Shown: positions 47,684-57,603 of the stretch, piece after piece
Numbering within the stretch: the first letter of the stretch is position 1
Layout of the letters: each line of letters starts with the position of its first letter
DNA from: Geobacter sp. AOG1
GTDB taxonomy: Bacteria > Desulfobacterota > Desulfuromonadia > Geobacterales > Geobacteraceae
Direction of reading: 5' to 3'
Length of the DNA stretch: 64,000 bases
NCBI RefSeq assembly: GCF_019972315.1
Contig: NZ_BLIZ01000001.1
Span: 2,179,487 to 2,243,486 of the forward strand
Translations under genes and position numbers: made by a program
Notes under the pieces: model-generated
What the model was told of the DNA's origin: nothing
The model's database searches: none
Seen by the model: the letters and a program-made list of their open reading frames with translations, nothing else

Positions 47684-48702
47684 AAATTCTTATAACTGGC
47701 GGCAGCGGTTTCCTGGGGAGCAATCTGGCGGCACATGCCCTGGGAGAAGGTGACGACCTTCTGGTATTTGACAATCTTTCCCGGAAAGGTTCCGTGGAGA
47801 ATCTCAAGTGGCTCGAGTCCCGGGGCGAATTCCGGTTTGTCCATGGCGACATCCGTAACCAGAACGATGTGGTGCGGGCGGTGTCGGAATTCAGGCCCGA
47901 TGTGGTTTTTCATCTTGCCGGCCAGGTTGCCATGACGACGTCCATTGCCAATCCGCGGCTTGATTTCGAGACGAATGTCATGGGATCCCATAACCTTCTC
48001 GAAGCAGTTCGCCTGCACGTACCCGAAGCGGCGGTCGTCTATTCATCTACCAATAAGGTTTATGGAGACCTGGAACAGTTTTCGTACCGTGAAACCGAAA
48101 CCCGTTATGTCTGCACCGAAAAACCGCATGGGTTCGACGAGACCACCCCCCTGGAGTTCCATTCCCCCTACGGCTGCTCGAAGGGGGCTGCCGACCAGTA
48201 CATGCTCGACTATGCACGCATTTTCGGCCTGAAGACCGCCGTCTTCAGGCACTCTTCCATGTATGGAGGTCGCCAGTATGCCACTTACGACCAGGGGTGG
48301 ATCGGCTGGTTCTGCCAGAAAGCGGTGGAGGCTAAAAGAGGGACGGCAGGTGAGCCGTTTACTATTTCCGGTAACGGCAAGCAGGTACGGGACGTGCTGC
48401 ATGCCGAGGACATGGTGCGGCTCTATTTTGCCGCTGCAGAGAGGATCGATTCCGTAAAAGGAGAAGCGTTCAATATCGGCGGGGGGATGGACAACAGCCT
48501 TTCCCTTCTGGAACTTTTCGCTATCCTCCAGGATATATCCGGCGCGCCTCTCAACTATATACAACTACCCCCCCGGGAGAGTGACCAGCGGGTTTTTGTG
48601 GCGGATATCGTCAAGGCGGAGCGGTTCCTGGGGTGGAAGCCGAACGTGGATGCTGTTACGGGGATTGGGAAAATGGTGGACTGGATCGAACATGGCAAAT
48701 AA
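47680..48702 (+). CDS. rfbE: CDP-paratose 2-epimerase (CDP-tyvelose synthesis)
   Basis: 340 residues. The sequence follows the known tyvelose epimerase closely, for example [60 protein letters not shown] and [19 protein letters not shown]. It turns CDP-paratose into CDP-tyvelose using tightly bound NAD. The GTG at 47680 overlaps the rfbS stop by 4 bp. AAGGAG lies 12 bp upstream, a wide spacing. With rfbF-G-H-S it completes the CDP-tyvelose route except for the E3 reductase. Confidence 0.94.
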   Translation: MKILITGGSGFLGSNLAAHALGEGDDLLVFDNLSRKGSVENLKWLESRGEFRFVHGDIRNQNDVVRAVSEFRPDVVFHLAGQVAMTTSIANPRLDFETNVMGSHNLLEAVRLHVPEAAVVYSSTNKVYGDLEQFSYRETETRYVCTEKPHGFDETTPLEFHSPYGCSKGAADQYMLDYARIFGLKTAVFRHSSMYGGRQYATYDQGWIGWFCQKAVEAKRGTAGEPFTISGNGKQVRDVLHAEDMVRLYFAAAERIDSVKGEAFNIGGGMDNSLSLLELFAILQDISGAPLNYIQLPPRESDQRVFVADIVKAERFLGWKPNVDAVTGIGKMVDWIEHGK

Positions 48703-49390
48703 CATCACCCTGAGCGTCGTGCTCCCGTCCTATCTTGAAGAAGAAAATCTCCGATTGATCCTCCCCCGTCTCCATGATGTGCTGGAAAAACTGACCGATG
48801 CCTATGAGATCCTCGTGGTCGATACGATGACCCCCCTCGACAACACGGTGGACGTCTGTCTGCAGAACAGCGTCAGGTACATCAACAGGGAAGGCGGCAA
48901 TTCCTTTGGCGATGCGGTCAGGACAGGAATCGCGCAGGCACGTGGGAAGTATCTCCTCTTCATGGATGCCGACGGTTCACACCCTCCAGAGTTCATCCCT
49001 AACCTTTATCGCCATGTCGGAGATCACGATGTCGTGATCGCGTCCCGTTACGTAAAGGGTGGGTATACCGAAAACCCCTGGGTCCTTGTTTACATGAGCA
49101 GGGTGCTCAACTTGATCTATTCGGTGGTGCTCAATCTCAAATGCAAGGACGTATCCAACAGTTTCAAGATATACCGGGGTGAACTGCTCAGACCACTCAA
49201 ACTTTATTGCGATAATTTCGACATCGTTGAAGAACTGCTGTACAAACTGAGTAAGCAGAACAAAGGTATCTCTATCAGAGAAGTCCCATTCTCCTTCAAA
49301 AAAAGGATGTTCGGAAAAACCAAGAGAAGTCTGTTTGTTTTTATAGTTTCATACCTGTTTACTCTGCTGAAGCTGCGGTTTGGTAAATAG
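48692..49390 (+). CDS. GT2 glycosyltransferase, dolichyl/polyprenyl-phosphate mannose synthase-like
   Basis: 232 residues. Motifs [32 protein letters not shown] and IASRYVKGG mark the DPM1 subgroup. Only the catalytic domain and one weak C-terminal hydrophobic end are present, as in short DPM1 enzymes. It should load a sugar onto polyprenyl phosphate for the GT-C-like protein encoded next. The ATG overlaps the rfbE stop. The sugar is not known, though mannose or a dideoxyhexose are candidates. Confidence 0.83.
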   Translation: MANNITLSVVLPSYLEEENLRLILPRLHDVLEKLTDAYEILVVDTMTPLDNTVDVCLQNSVRYINREGGNSFGDAVRTGIAQARGKYLLFMDADGSHPPEFIPNLYRHVGDHDVVIASRYVKGGYTENPWVLVYMSRVLNLIYSVVLNLKCKDVSNSFKIYRGELLRPLKLYCDNFDIVEELLYKLSKQNKGISIREVPFSFKKRMFGKTKRSLFVFIVSYLFTLLKLRFGK

Positions 49391-49445
49391 GGCAATATAT
49401 CTTTATACGTCACTCCTATCCCATAACCAAATGTTGAGATTTGCA

Positions 49446-51734
49446 ATGAACAGCTTATATACAAAAATTAGGTTTTACCTTATCTTGTTCATTTTCCCAC
49501 TATTAGGCTTATGTTTTGTAGGTATAATATCTTCTTATATTGCAAAATATTGTTTTGTGCTCTATCGCAACAAGGTCTCTTATCATTATCTGGATTGGGT
49601 ATATCTTTTTCCGTATTATAATGCCAAGTTGTACGATTTAGTATTATTTATAACATTCTTTACATTATCATTCCTCTTTATAATATTATGTACCGTTATA
49701 TTGAACATATTTAGAAAAGAAGCCTCAAAAGATTTTCATGATAATCCTTTAGACCTAAAATTATCACTTCCTTCGTTTATTGGTAGAAATATATGCGAGA
49801 TGTATAATGTATTTTGTTCTCAAAAATATATTAAATCTACAATATCATTATTTAACAACAAGTATTTATCGTTTAATAACGCATGTGTTTTAATTATTAT
49901 ACTGCTCAGTTGTTTGTTTTTTAGCGATATATCTCCATTTATTAAAGGCGATGTAAAAGTATTCAATGAATATATCGATTTTAGTGAGACTGTATTTGTT
50001 CAAAACCAATCCTTAGATAGTATAAAATACATAAAGAATAATTTATTATACCCTCGTTACCAGAATATAGATGAATTCCTAGCGGATAATTCTTCCCAAT
50101 CTGAAACCCAGAATGATCCAAATATTACTAACTGGATGAAAAAAATTGAAAGTAATAGAACAAACGAAGAGTTTATAGCGAAATCTCTTTATGAATATCA
50201 ATTCCAAACGTCATATTCCAGTTATGAATTAATACAGTTTCAAACGATAAATCCAATCAATATGTGGATGAAAGGTGTTCCATACAACAAAACTGGTGGT
50301 TTGTATGGCTTTGCAACCTTAGGAGCAATGAAAACATATTTTGATACTGTAGGATTCAATTTTAAAAAATGGTTCACTTTAATATATTCAATCTATCCGC
50401 TATATATATTTGGACTCGCAATAGCTGCCTTAGTATATTTTAGATCATTACTTGTTGGAACATTTGTATTAATTACTACACTTTTGTTCACTTTTTATAA
50501 TGTCCCTTTGGGATATTTCATAATTGTAACTGGACAGATGCCCGTTAATCCTATTAGGCATTTGTTTGAAATACCTATAATAATATTCATTGGACTATAC
50601 ATTGATAATAAAAAATACTACAACTTACTTTTAGTAAATATTGTTTCTGCAGCAGCTGTTTGGAGTTCTCCTAATTTCGGATTGATTTTGGCTCTATCTG
50701 TGAATTGTACATTGCTAATTGTTGTTTTAGTGGATAAAAATTATAAGCATCTACTTCTGCTAACGTTAACCGGAATATCTGTTTTAATATCGTTTTTGTT
50801 TATACCAAATGTTGACCACGGAGGAATCAAATATTTTCTCGATGGGCATTTTGGCAATCCTATCCCAATAAAATTCTCTATAATTATTTTTACTGTTTAT
50901 TCAATGCTTGCTCTACTATTGATGTTAGTGTCAGTAGTTGGACAGAAAAACAAAGTTTATTACTTGGCTCTTTTTCTAACACCATATACATATTTGATGC
51001 TGTATCATTTCATTTGGCATGGAGATTTACACAGCTTAATTCACGTTTGGCCCACATTTTGTTTATTAGTTCTTTCGTCTTTAATAATGATTAAAGGGTT
51101 GTTTCTAACTGACAAATACGATAATAGCGTCATTTCAATCCTAATACTTATTTCTTTAGTATATTTTGTCCAAACATATAAAGCCTTTAACAAGACCGAA
51201 TCAGATTACTTGGATACATTTAAGAATCATCAATTATACGAATGGAATTTGGGAGCAGTAAATTATTCGACGACAGGATCACCTCGTTATTTAGAAAACG
51301 CAGTTCATCTCATTCATAAATACTCAAAGGAAGAAGGCGGAATTTATCTCATTTCAAGATATGATTTTATATTACCCGTAGTATCTAACACATACAGCAA
51401 AATGTTCTATCCTTGTTTGCAATGGTGGCTTTTTTTACCAGAAGAGAAAATGAATGTGTATAAAGATTTAATGCAAGCCAAACCAGAAATCATCTATATT
51501 GATTCTGATATTTTACTAAATGACCAATTATGGACTGTCAATAATTATATGTCGATAAAATATCCTCATTTCAATAAAGATAATAAGACTCGTTTGTCAA
51601 GATTTAAGGAACTTCGCGATATTTATTTTATGATTGCACCTTATTATGAACTAATAGAAAAAGGAGATATTATCTCTGTTTATAAAAGAAAAAAGATGTC
51701 AAGTATCACTACTGCACCGACACTCCAAAATTGA
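49446..51734 (+). CDS. Low-GC polytopic membrane protein, paralogue of the gene at 39837-42122
   Basis: 762 residues from ATG 49446, chosen because the length then equals its paralogue (761); in-frame starts at 49431 and 49380 are possible. About a dozen membrane helices precede a soluble C-terminal domain. Shared features with 39837-42122 include HQLYEWNLG (HRIYQWDFD there), an IYLISRYDFILPV segment matching IHLLSVYDNVLPF, and QWWLFLPEEKM matching QWFVFTSKERA. The gene is very A+T-rich, unlike its neighbours. A GT-C transferase using the polyprenyl-linked sugar made by the preceding GT2 is likely but not proven. Confidence 0.6.
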   Translation: MNSLYTKIRFYLILFIFPLLGLCFVGIISSYIAKYCFVLYRNKVSYHYLDWVYLFPYYNAKLYDLVLFITFFTLSFLFIILCTVILNIFRKEASKDFHDNPLDLKLSLPSFIGRNICEMYNVFCSQKYIKSTISLFNNKYLSFNNACVLIIILLSCLFFSDISPFIKGDVKVFNEYIDFSETVFVQNQSLDSIKYIKNNLLYPRYQNIDEFLADNSSQSETQNDPNITNWMKKIESNRTNEEFIAKSLYEYQFQTSYSSYELIQFQTINPINMWMKGVPYNKTGGLYGFATLGAMKTYFDTVGFNFKKWFTLIYSIYPLYIFGLAIAALVYFRSLLVGTFVLITTLLFTFYNVPLGYFIIVTGQMPVNPIRHLFEIPIIIFIGLYIDNKKYYNLLLVNIVSAAAVWSSPNFGLILALSVNCTLLIVVLVDKNYKHLLLLTLTGISVLISFLFIPNVDHGGIKYFLDGHFGNPIPIKFSIIIFTVYSMLALLLMLVSVVGQKNKVYYLALFLTPYTYLMLYHFIWHGDLHSLIHVWPTFCLLVLSSLIMIKGLFLTDKYDNSVISILILISLVYFVQTYKAFNKTESDYLDTFKNHQLYEWNLGAVNYSTTGSPRYLENAVHLIHKYSKEEGGIYLISRYDFILPVVSNTYSKMFYPCLQWWLFLPEEKMNVYKDLMQAKPEIIYIDSDILLNDQLWTVNNYMSIKYPHFNKDNKTRLSRFKELRDIYFMIAPYYELIEKGDIISVYKRKKMSSITTAPTLQN

Positions 51735-51941
51735 ATGAGCGAAACTTGTGTCCAAAACAATGCTTATGCGCGAAGGATCCACATCTATGTCTCTTGAAAT
51801 AACTGGCAACATGTCTAAATCGCTTCACAATGGCAACATCCCAGATATCATTGTTGACAATTGCCGTTTTGGTGAGCTCAATATGTCAGTAGCGCTCAAA
51901 ACTCTCCTTATGGCAGCAGTGATTTTGCGGGGATTCCGGTT

Positions 51942-53120
51942 ATGAGCGAACCTGTGTGCCCGAACGGTGCTAACAAACTGAAAACAATCAGTACGATAGT
52001 GATAATCGGTTTTACTCTCTCGGTTATCTTTCATTATATTTTGGCAAATTACTGTGGGCTTGAGCGTTACTTCTACCGGACGTTTCTTTTTGACCCCGCG
52101 GATAGATTCAACGATTTCTACAATATTTATCGGGCTACGGGGAATCTCGATCCCTACTCCGCACCGGTGAGCGTCTATTTCCCGCTCACCTTCATCGTGA
52201 TGTACCTCTTTACCTTGTTTAACGAGCATTTTGCCTTTGCCTTGTTTCTAGCACTGTTCGGTGGGTATTTTGTTTGGTACATCTTTCGGAATATGCCGAC
52301 GGTCCCCATTTCGGACAGATGGATGAGCGTGTTTGTCCTCACGTTCATGTCCTATCCCGTATTATTTAACTTTGACCGCGGCAATGTGGAAGCATTCGTG
52401 TTCATCTGCATAACCCTGTTCATATACTTCCACCGGAAAGGTCAGGACCTGCCGGGTGTGCTCTTCCTGTCCCTGGCAATTGCCATGAAGCTGTACCCCG
52501 GCGTGTTTGTCGTCCTCTACTTGGCAGAGAGAAAATACCGGAACATTATTGTTACTGCCTGCACGACTGCCGTCATCTCCCTGGCAAGTGCCGCCATGCT
52601 CAATGGGGGGATTCTTCACTCTCTCGAAGGGCTGCGGAGAAATCTGGCGGGCTTTAACACCACCTACCTGATTACAAAAGAAGGGCTCCAGCACAACTCC
52701 TCCCTCTACGGAGTCATCCGGATGATTGCCAAGCCTCTTCCCCAAGTGCAGCCGTTTATCGACCATTACACGGTCATTGCCCTGGCTTTTTTCGTGCTGG
52801 TAGCAGCGTATATTGTGCTAAAAGAGGATATACTCTGGAAAAAGGTGGCCCTTCTGGTATTCTCCATGATACTTCTTCCCCAGGTCTCTTTCGATTACAA
52901 ACTGATACATCTTTTTGTGCCGACGATGCTGTTTATCAACACGGGTCACTCTTCCCGGTTTACCAGGGTATTCGCAGTCATGTTCGGCCTGATGCTCATC
53001 CCGAAGGATTATATCCAGTTGGGACACGCTATCAGCATAGCCGTTCTTCTCAACCCCCTTTTGATGGTTGGGATTGCCGTACTCATCCTGCTCGAGCGGT
53101 TTGAACGGAGCCCCCGATGA
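51942..53120 (+). CDS. GT87 (DUF2029)-like membrane glycosyltransferase
   Basis: 392 residues with around ten hydrophobic helices. The first loop has FLFDPADRFNDFYNIYRA, with the acidic residues expected of a GT-C catalytic loop, and the middle shows NFDRGNVEAFVFICITLFIY and KLYPGVFVVLYL, both typical of the GT87 family. Members such as PimE use polyprenyl-phosphate mannose outside the inner membrane. ATG 51942 follows GGGGATTCC. A 207-bp gap before it shows no convincing gene. It overlaps the next gene as ATGA. Confidence 0.75.
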   Translation: MSEPVCPNGANKLKTISTIVIIGFTLSVIFHYILANYCGLERYFYRTFLFDPADRFNDFYNIYRATGNLDPYSAPVSVYFPLTFIVMYLFTLFNEHFAFALFLALFGGYFVWYIFRNMPTVPISDRWMSVFVLTFMSYPVLFNFDRGNVEAFVFICITLFIYFHRKGQDLPGVLFLSLAIAMKLYPGVFVVLYLAERKYRNIIVTACTTAVISLASAAMLNGGILHSLEGLRRNLAGFNTTYLITKEGLQHNSSLYGVIRMIAKPLPQVQPFIDHYTVIALAFFVLVAAYIVLKEDILWKKVALLVFSMILLPQVSFDYKLIHLFVPTMLFINTGHSSRFTRVFAVMFGLMLIPKDYIQLGHAISIAVLLNPLLMVGIAVLILLERFERSPR

Positions 53121-53995
53121 ACATACTCCTTACCGGTGGCAGTGGCTTTATCGGCCGAAACATCCGAGAACAGTTGTCCGGCAGGTACACGGTCATCTCC
53201 CCCGGTCACCGGGAACTCGACCTGACGGATGAAGTGCACGTGCGGGAATTTTTTCTCCGCAATGACATCGACGTGGTCATCCACGGTGCCGTCAAGCCGG
53301 GGCATCGCAATGCGGCAGACCAGTCGGGGCTGCTCGATGCCAATACGCGGATGTTTTTCAACCTCATGGCCAACGCGGACAGATTCCGGAAGATGATCTT
53401 TCTCGGGTCGGGCGCGGTGTACGACATGCGCCACTACAAGGCCAAGATGGAGGAAGGGTACTTCGGTACCCATATCCCTGTCGATCCCCACGGATTCTCA
53501 AAGTATATAATCGCCAAGTATCTGGAGCACCGTCAGAATGTGGTGAAACTCCGCCTGTTCGGCGTCTTCGGCAAGTATGAGGACTACGCTATCAGGTTCA
53601 TCTCCAACGCGATCTGCAAGGCGCTGTTCGATCTTCCCATCACCATCAAGCAGAACAGGCACTTCGATTACCTCTACATCGACGATCTCATGCCGGTCCT
53701 GGAGCACTTTATCGAGAACCGGGCTGAACATGTCGCCTACAACGTCACCCCCGATGCGGCGGTCGACCTCTATTCCCTTGCGGAAATGGTGCGGTGCAGG
53801 TCAGGGAAGGATCTGCCTATTGTCGTCGGCGAACCGGGACTCGGACCGGAGTACAGCGGTGACAACAGGCGACTACGTGCAGAAATTCCGGGACTGACGT
53901 TCACACCGCTCGTCGAGGCTATTGACCGGTTGTATGGATGGTATGAGAATCGTAAAGACTCTCTCAACAGAGAGCTGTTGCTCACGGACAAATAG
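53117..53995 (+). CDS. NAD-dependent epimerase/dehydratase family protein
   Basis: 292 residues, extended SDR. It has the NAD-binding motif ILLTGGSGFIGRNIREQL and the catalytic YIIAK (within HGFSKYIIAKYLEHR). The substrate-binding half shows RHFDYLYIDDLMPVLEHF. It probably reduces or epimerises a nucleotide sugar for the O-chain. If the ThDP enzyme downstream acts like YerE of yersiniose synthesis, this could be the following ketone reductase (YerF-like); that is speculation from gene order. ATGA overlap with the previous gene. Confidence 0.75.
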   Translation: MNILLTGGSGFIGRNIREQLSGRYTVISPGHRELDLTDEVHVREFFLRNDIDVVIHGAVKPGHRNAADQSGLLDANTRMFFNLMANADRFRKMIFLGSGAVYDMRHYKAKMEEGYFGTHIPVDPHGFSKYIIAKYLEHRQNVVKLRLFGVFGKYEDYAIRFISNAICKALFDLPITIKQNRHFDYLYIDDLMPVLEHFIENRAEHVAYNVTPDAAVDLYSLAEMVRCRSGKDLPIVVGEPGLGPEYSGDNRRLRAEIPGLTFTPLVEAIDRLYGWYENRKDSLNRELLLTDK

Positions 53996-54055
53996 GCGGA
54001 CATGCCGTGAGTCGGAATCTTCAGGAAAGTCACTAACAATTGAGAGCTCATTAAC

Positions 54056-55855
54056 ATGAAAATTAAGGTTTCGGACTATATAGCCAGTTTTATGGTTGAA
54101 AACGCCATTACCGATCTGTTTACCGTGACCGGCGGCGGGGCCATGCATCTGAACGACTCGTTCGGTAACCACCCAAAGCTGCATTCCATCTATAATCATC
54201 ACGAGCAGGCCTGTGCCATTGCCGCCGAAGCTTATGCGCGTTTGACCGGAAAGATTGCGCTGGTCTGTGTGACCAGCGGGCCGGGCGGAACAAATGCCCT
54301 TACCGGTGTTATGGGGGGATGGGTTGATTCGATTCCCATGTTTGTCGTATCGGGACAGGTAAAATTCTCCACAACGATTGCCTCAACCTCTGTCCCCTTG
54401 AGACAATTGGGGGATCAGGAGTTCAATATCGTGGATGCCGTGAGGTGCATGACGAAGTATTCCGTCATGGTTACTGACCCGGAGTCGATAGCGTACCACC
54501 TTGAGCGTGCACTCTTCCTTGCTACCCATGGCAGACCTGGGCCGGTCTGGCTCGATATCCCGTTAAATGTGCAGGGAGCTACAGTTGAAACAGATTCTCT
54601 CAAGCACTACGACCCCAAGGAGGATGCGGGAGAGATCCTTCCCCCCCCCTCGAACAGTGTGTATGAAGAACTGCTTGACAGAATAAGAGCCGCAAAAAAA
54701 CCGGTAATTCTTGCCGGCAGCGGGATTCGTCTTTCCGGCGCATACGAATCATTCGTTGAGCTCCTCGACTATCTCCATGTCCCCGTTGTCACCGCATGGA
54801 ACTCCCACGACGAACTTTGGGACGATCATCCGTTGTATGGCGGGCGTCCTGGAACAATTGGCACGCGTGGCGGTAACTTTGTAACTCAGAACGGTGACCT
54901 GCTTCTTTCGCTTGGCTGCAGGATGAATATCCGCCAGATAAGCTATAATTGGGAAAATTTCGCTAAAAATGCGTATCTTGCGGCCGTTGACATCGATGAA
55001 GGCGAGCTTAAAAAGCCGACCCTGTCGGTAGATATGCCGATTCATGCCGATCTTGCCGATTTTTTGCCGGGGCTTCTTGCTGCGGCAAAAAGAACCCCGA
55101 TACGGTGCAATGACAAGTGGCTGATGTGGTGCAGAGAGATGCATCAAAAATATCCTGCGGTGTTGCCCGAATATTATACGACTAATTCACCGGTTAACCC
55201 GTACGTCTTCATGGACAAACTTTCCCGGCATCTGGAAGAAGGGGATGTTACCGTTACCGGTAACGGTAGTGCCTGCGTCTGCTCATTCCAGGCCATGATC
55301 GTGAAAAAGAACCAGCGCCTTTTCACCAATTCCGGTTGCGCAAGCATGGGATACGGACTCCCTGCGGCACTTGGTGCTGCGGTAGCCAGAAGAGGTGAGC
55401 GTGTAATTTGCCTTGACGGCGATGGAAGTATTCAGATGAACATTCAGGAATTGCAGACGATCATCCATAACTGGCTGAATTTGAAAATCTTCTGGTTGAA
55501 CAACGATGGGTACCACTCTATTCGTCAGACTCAGACCAATCTCTTTGCTGCGAGGTTCTGCGGTGTCAATGCATCAAGCGGTATCAGCTTTCCCGATGCT
55601 GAAAAGATTGCGTCTGCATATGGGTTTGAATTTATCAGAATTGATGCTATAGACACCATAGATGAAAAAATTGGGAAAGTCCTTTCGTCGAGGAACCCGG
55701 TACTCTGTGAAGTGCTGCTTGATCCGGCACAGGGGTTTGCGCCGAAGCTCTCCGCTCGTTCGCTGCCTGATGGAACGATGGTTTCGCCTTCGCTGGAAGA
55801 TATGTTCCCGTTTTTATCAGAAGAAGAAATGAAAACAGATGTATACAAGGGGTAG
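54056..55855 (+). CDS. Thiamine-diphosphate-dependent enzyme, acetolactate synthase-like
   Basis: 599 residues with the three-domain layout of the acetohydroxyacid synthase family. The catalytic Glu is in HHEQACAIAAEAYARLTG, and the ThDP motif GDGSIQMN...WLNNDGY is seen around residue 458-490. It should decarboxylate a 2-keto acid such as pyruvate and pass the two-carbon unit to an acceptor. Setting in a sugar cluster argues against amino-acid synthesis; YerE of Yersinia, which adds an acetyl branch to CDP-3,6-dideoxy-4-keto-glucose, is an attractive model since rfbF-G-H make that type of substrate. The next gene begins 3 bp later. Confidence 0.82.
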   Translation: MKIKVSDYIASFMVENAITDLFTVTGGGAMHLNDSFGNHPKLHSIYNHHEQACAIAAEAYARLTGKIALVCVTSGPGGTNALTGVMGGWVDSIPMFVVSGQVKFSTTIASTSVPLRQLGDQEFNIVDAVRCMTKYSVMVTDPESIAYHLERALFLATHGRPGPVWLDIPLNVQGATVETDSLKHYDPKEDAGEILPPPSNSVYEELLDRIRAAKKPVILAGSGIRLSGAYESFVELLDYLHVPVVTAWNSHDELWDDHPLYGGRPGTIGTRGGNFVTQNGDLLLSLGCRMNIRQISYNWENFAKNAYLAAVDIDEGELKKPTLSVDMPIHADLADFLPGLLAAAKRTPIRCNDKWLMWCREMHQKYPAVLPEYYTTNSPVNPYVFMDKLSRHLEEGDVTVTGNGSACVCSFQAMIVKKNQRLFTNSGCASMGYGLPAALGAAVARRGERVICLDGDGSIQMNIQELQTIIHNWLNLKIFWLNNDGYHSIRQTQTNLFAARFCGVNASSGISFPDAEKIASAYGFEFIRIDAIDTIDEKIGKVLSSRNPVLCEVLLDPAQGFAPKLSARSLPDGTMVSPSLEDMFPFLSEEEMKTDVYKG

Positions 55856-55858
55856 AAT

Positions 55859-57454
55859 ATGAGATCCATACGTATTCTTGATTGTACTCTTCGCGACGGC
55901 GGCTTTGTCAATGACTGGAATTTTGGTCTGGGGAGCATGAAAAGCATTATCAGTCGTCTTGACAAAGCCGGCATTGATATGATCGAAATCGGTTTTATCG
56001 ATGAACGTCGTCCCTATGACCCCGACAGGTCTATTCTGCCCGATAGCGGTTCGATTTCTCCCCTGCTGCGAGGACTCGATATCGATAACGCGATGATCCT
56101 CGCGATGATCGATTATGGTACCTGTGATATCAGCAGAATATCGTTGCAGAAGGATTCGTGTATCGACGGTATCCGGGTAATATTCAAGAAAAAAGATCAG
56201 GACGCGGCCCTTGAGTATCTGGCTCAACTACAGGAAAAGGGCTACAAAACATTTGTGAATCCCGTTTCGATTACCGGGTATTCAGACGGCGATGTCATCA
56301 GTCTTATCGAAAAAATCAACAAACTCGACCCCTATGCTGTTGCCATCGTTGACACGTACGGCCTTATGCATAGCAAGGAGCTCCTGCATTATTACCAGCT
56401 TTTTGATACCTATCTGAACAAGTCGATAACCATTGGCTATCATGCCCATAACAACTTTCAGCTGGTATACGCCAGTTCCATTGAGTTATGCGAACTTGAA
56501 AGTGACCGTAACCTCGTCATTGACAGTTCCCTTTACGGCATGGGGAAAGGGGCTGGAAACGCAAACACTGAACTGATCGCAATGTTCTTCAATGAAAATT
56601 TTTCCAAAAACTATGCGATAGAACACCTGCTTGAAGCGATTGATGTTGACATACTGAAAGAGTACGCAAAAGCCCCTTGGGGATACTCTCTCTTATACTA
56701 TCTCGCTGCATCGAACGATTGCCATCCAGAATATGTAAAATACCTCCTTGCCAAGAAAACTCTGGCAGTAAAATCGGTAAACGATTTGCTTGAAACGTTA
56801 CCGGAAGGAAACAAGCTGTCATTCAACAAAGAGCTTATTGAAAAAAAATATCAGGAACATCAAAATGTCTCGTGCAATGATGAAACCTCGTACCTTCGTC
56901 TTGCAAAAGATATAGAAAATAGAAATATTTTGCTTCTTGGCCCTGGAGCATCCATCATAAATGAGTCTGACAGTATTGTGTCGTATATTGATAAATATAA
57001 ACCTGTAGTAATATCTATCAATTTTATTAACGATCTATACCCTATTGATTATGTATTTATGGGGAATTCGAAAAGGTATAGCCAGTTTTTTCATAGGATT
57101 TACGGTGATGGTATAAATGTCAAAGTAATTTGTACATCCAATGTATCACCATCAAGCAAGCAAATAGATTATATTTTCAACTATGGGGCATTAACTAATG
57201 ATACAGAATCAGTACGTGACAATCCGTTGCTTATGGTCATGAAGATTTTGAAAAAATGCGCTGTACAGGAAATAGTGCTTGCGGGATTTGACGGGTATAC
57301 TGACAATAATGAACAGAATTATTACAGCGATTATATCCCTTTGTTGTATTGCCAGGATGACGTATTGAAGAGGAATAGTGCAATGACTGAATGCATCAAG
57401 GCTATCGGTAAAGACATGAGCATTTCCAGCCTTACAAAAACCATGTATTTGTGA
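55859..57454 (+). CDS. HMGL-like (DRE-TIM) aldolase fused to a C-terminal Rossmann-like domain
   Basis: 531 residues. The N-terminal TIM barrel (about 1-270) begins ILDCTLRDGGFVNDWNF, the DRE-TIM signature with the metal-binding Asp and a catalytic Arg, and has YHAHNNFQL with the metal-binding His pair. This is the 4-hydroxy-2-oxovalerate aldolase type that joins or splits pyruvate-like units. From about residue 350 a second domain starts (ILLLGPGASIINESDSIVSY), resembling DUF115-like sugar-cluster domains; the DNA there is clearly richer in A+T, which suggests a fusion. It almost abuts the ThDP gene and probably works with it. Function in LPS sugar synthesis is inferred. Confidence 0.72.
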   Translation: MRSIRILDCTLRDGGFVNDWNFGLGSMKSIISRLDKAGIDMIEIGFIDERRPYDPDRSILPDSGSISPLLRGLDIDNAMILAMIDYGTCDISRISLQKDSCIDGIRVIFKKKDQDAALEYLAQLQEKGYKTFVNPVSITGYSDGDVISLIEKINKLDPYAVAIVDTYGLMHSKELLHYYQLFDTYLNKSITIGYHAHNNFQLVYASSIELCELESDRNLVIDSSLYGMGKGAGNANTELIAMFFNENFSKNYAIEHLLEAIDVDILKEYAKAPWGYSLLYYLAASNDCHPEYVKYLLAKKTLAVKSVNDLLETLPEGNKLSFNKELIEKKYQEHQNVSCNDETSYLRLAKDIENRNILLLGPGASIINESDSIVSYIDKYKPVVISINFINDLYPIDYVFMGNSKRYSQFFHRIYGDGINVKVICTSNVSPSSKQIDYIFNYGALTNDTESVRDNPLLMVMKILKKCAVQEIVLAGFDGYTDNNEQNYYSDYIPLLYCQDDVLKRNSAMTECIKAIGKDMSISSLTKTMYL

Positions 57455-57603
57455 GTCGATACCCTGTCTGAGCTGTTCTGTCAAAATAGCCCAACCACCT
57501 TGTGGCTCGTTGTATCCGTTATATTTCTGGACAAATAATGAACTGAAAGATAGTTACGACGACGCTGATACATTAAGTAGCTATAAGTCGGAGGTAAATA
57601 GTA

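Noticed and set aside
51748-51945. 65-residue open frame before the GT87-like gene
   Set aside because: No recognisable motif, poor ribosome site, and it overlaps the next start. The 207-bp gap is treated as spacer.
54056-55855. Reading the ThDP gene as ilvB acetolactate synthase
   Set aside because: No small regulatory subunit or other branched-chain gene is near; neighbours are all sugar genes.
55859-57454. Aromatic meta-cleavage pathway aldolase
   Set aside because: No acylating acetaldehyde dehydrogenase or other catabolic gene is near, and the protein has an extra C-terminal domain.
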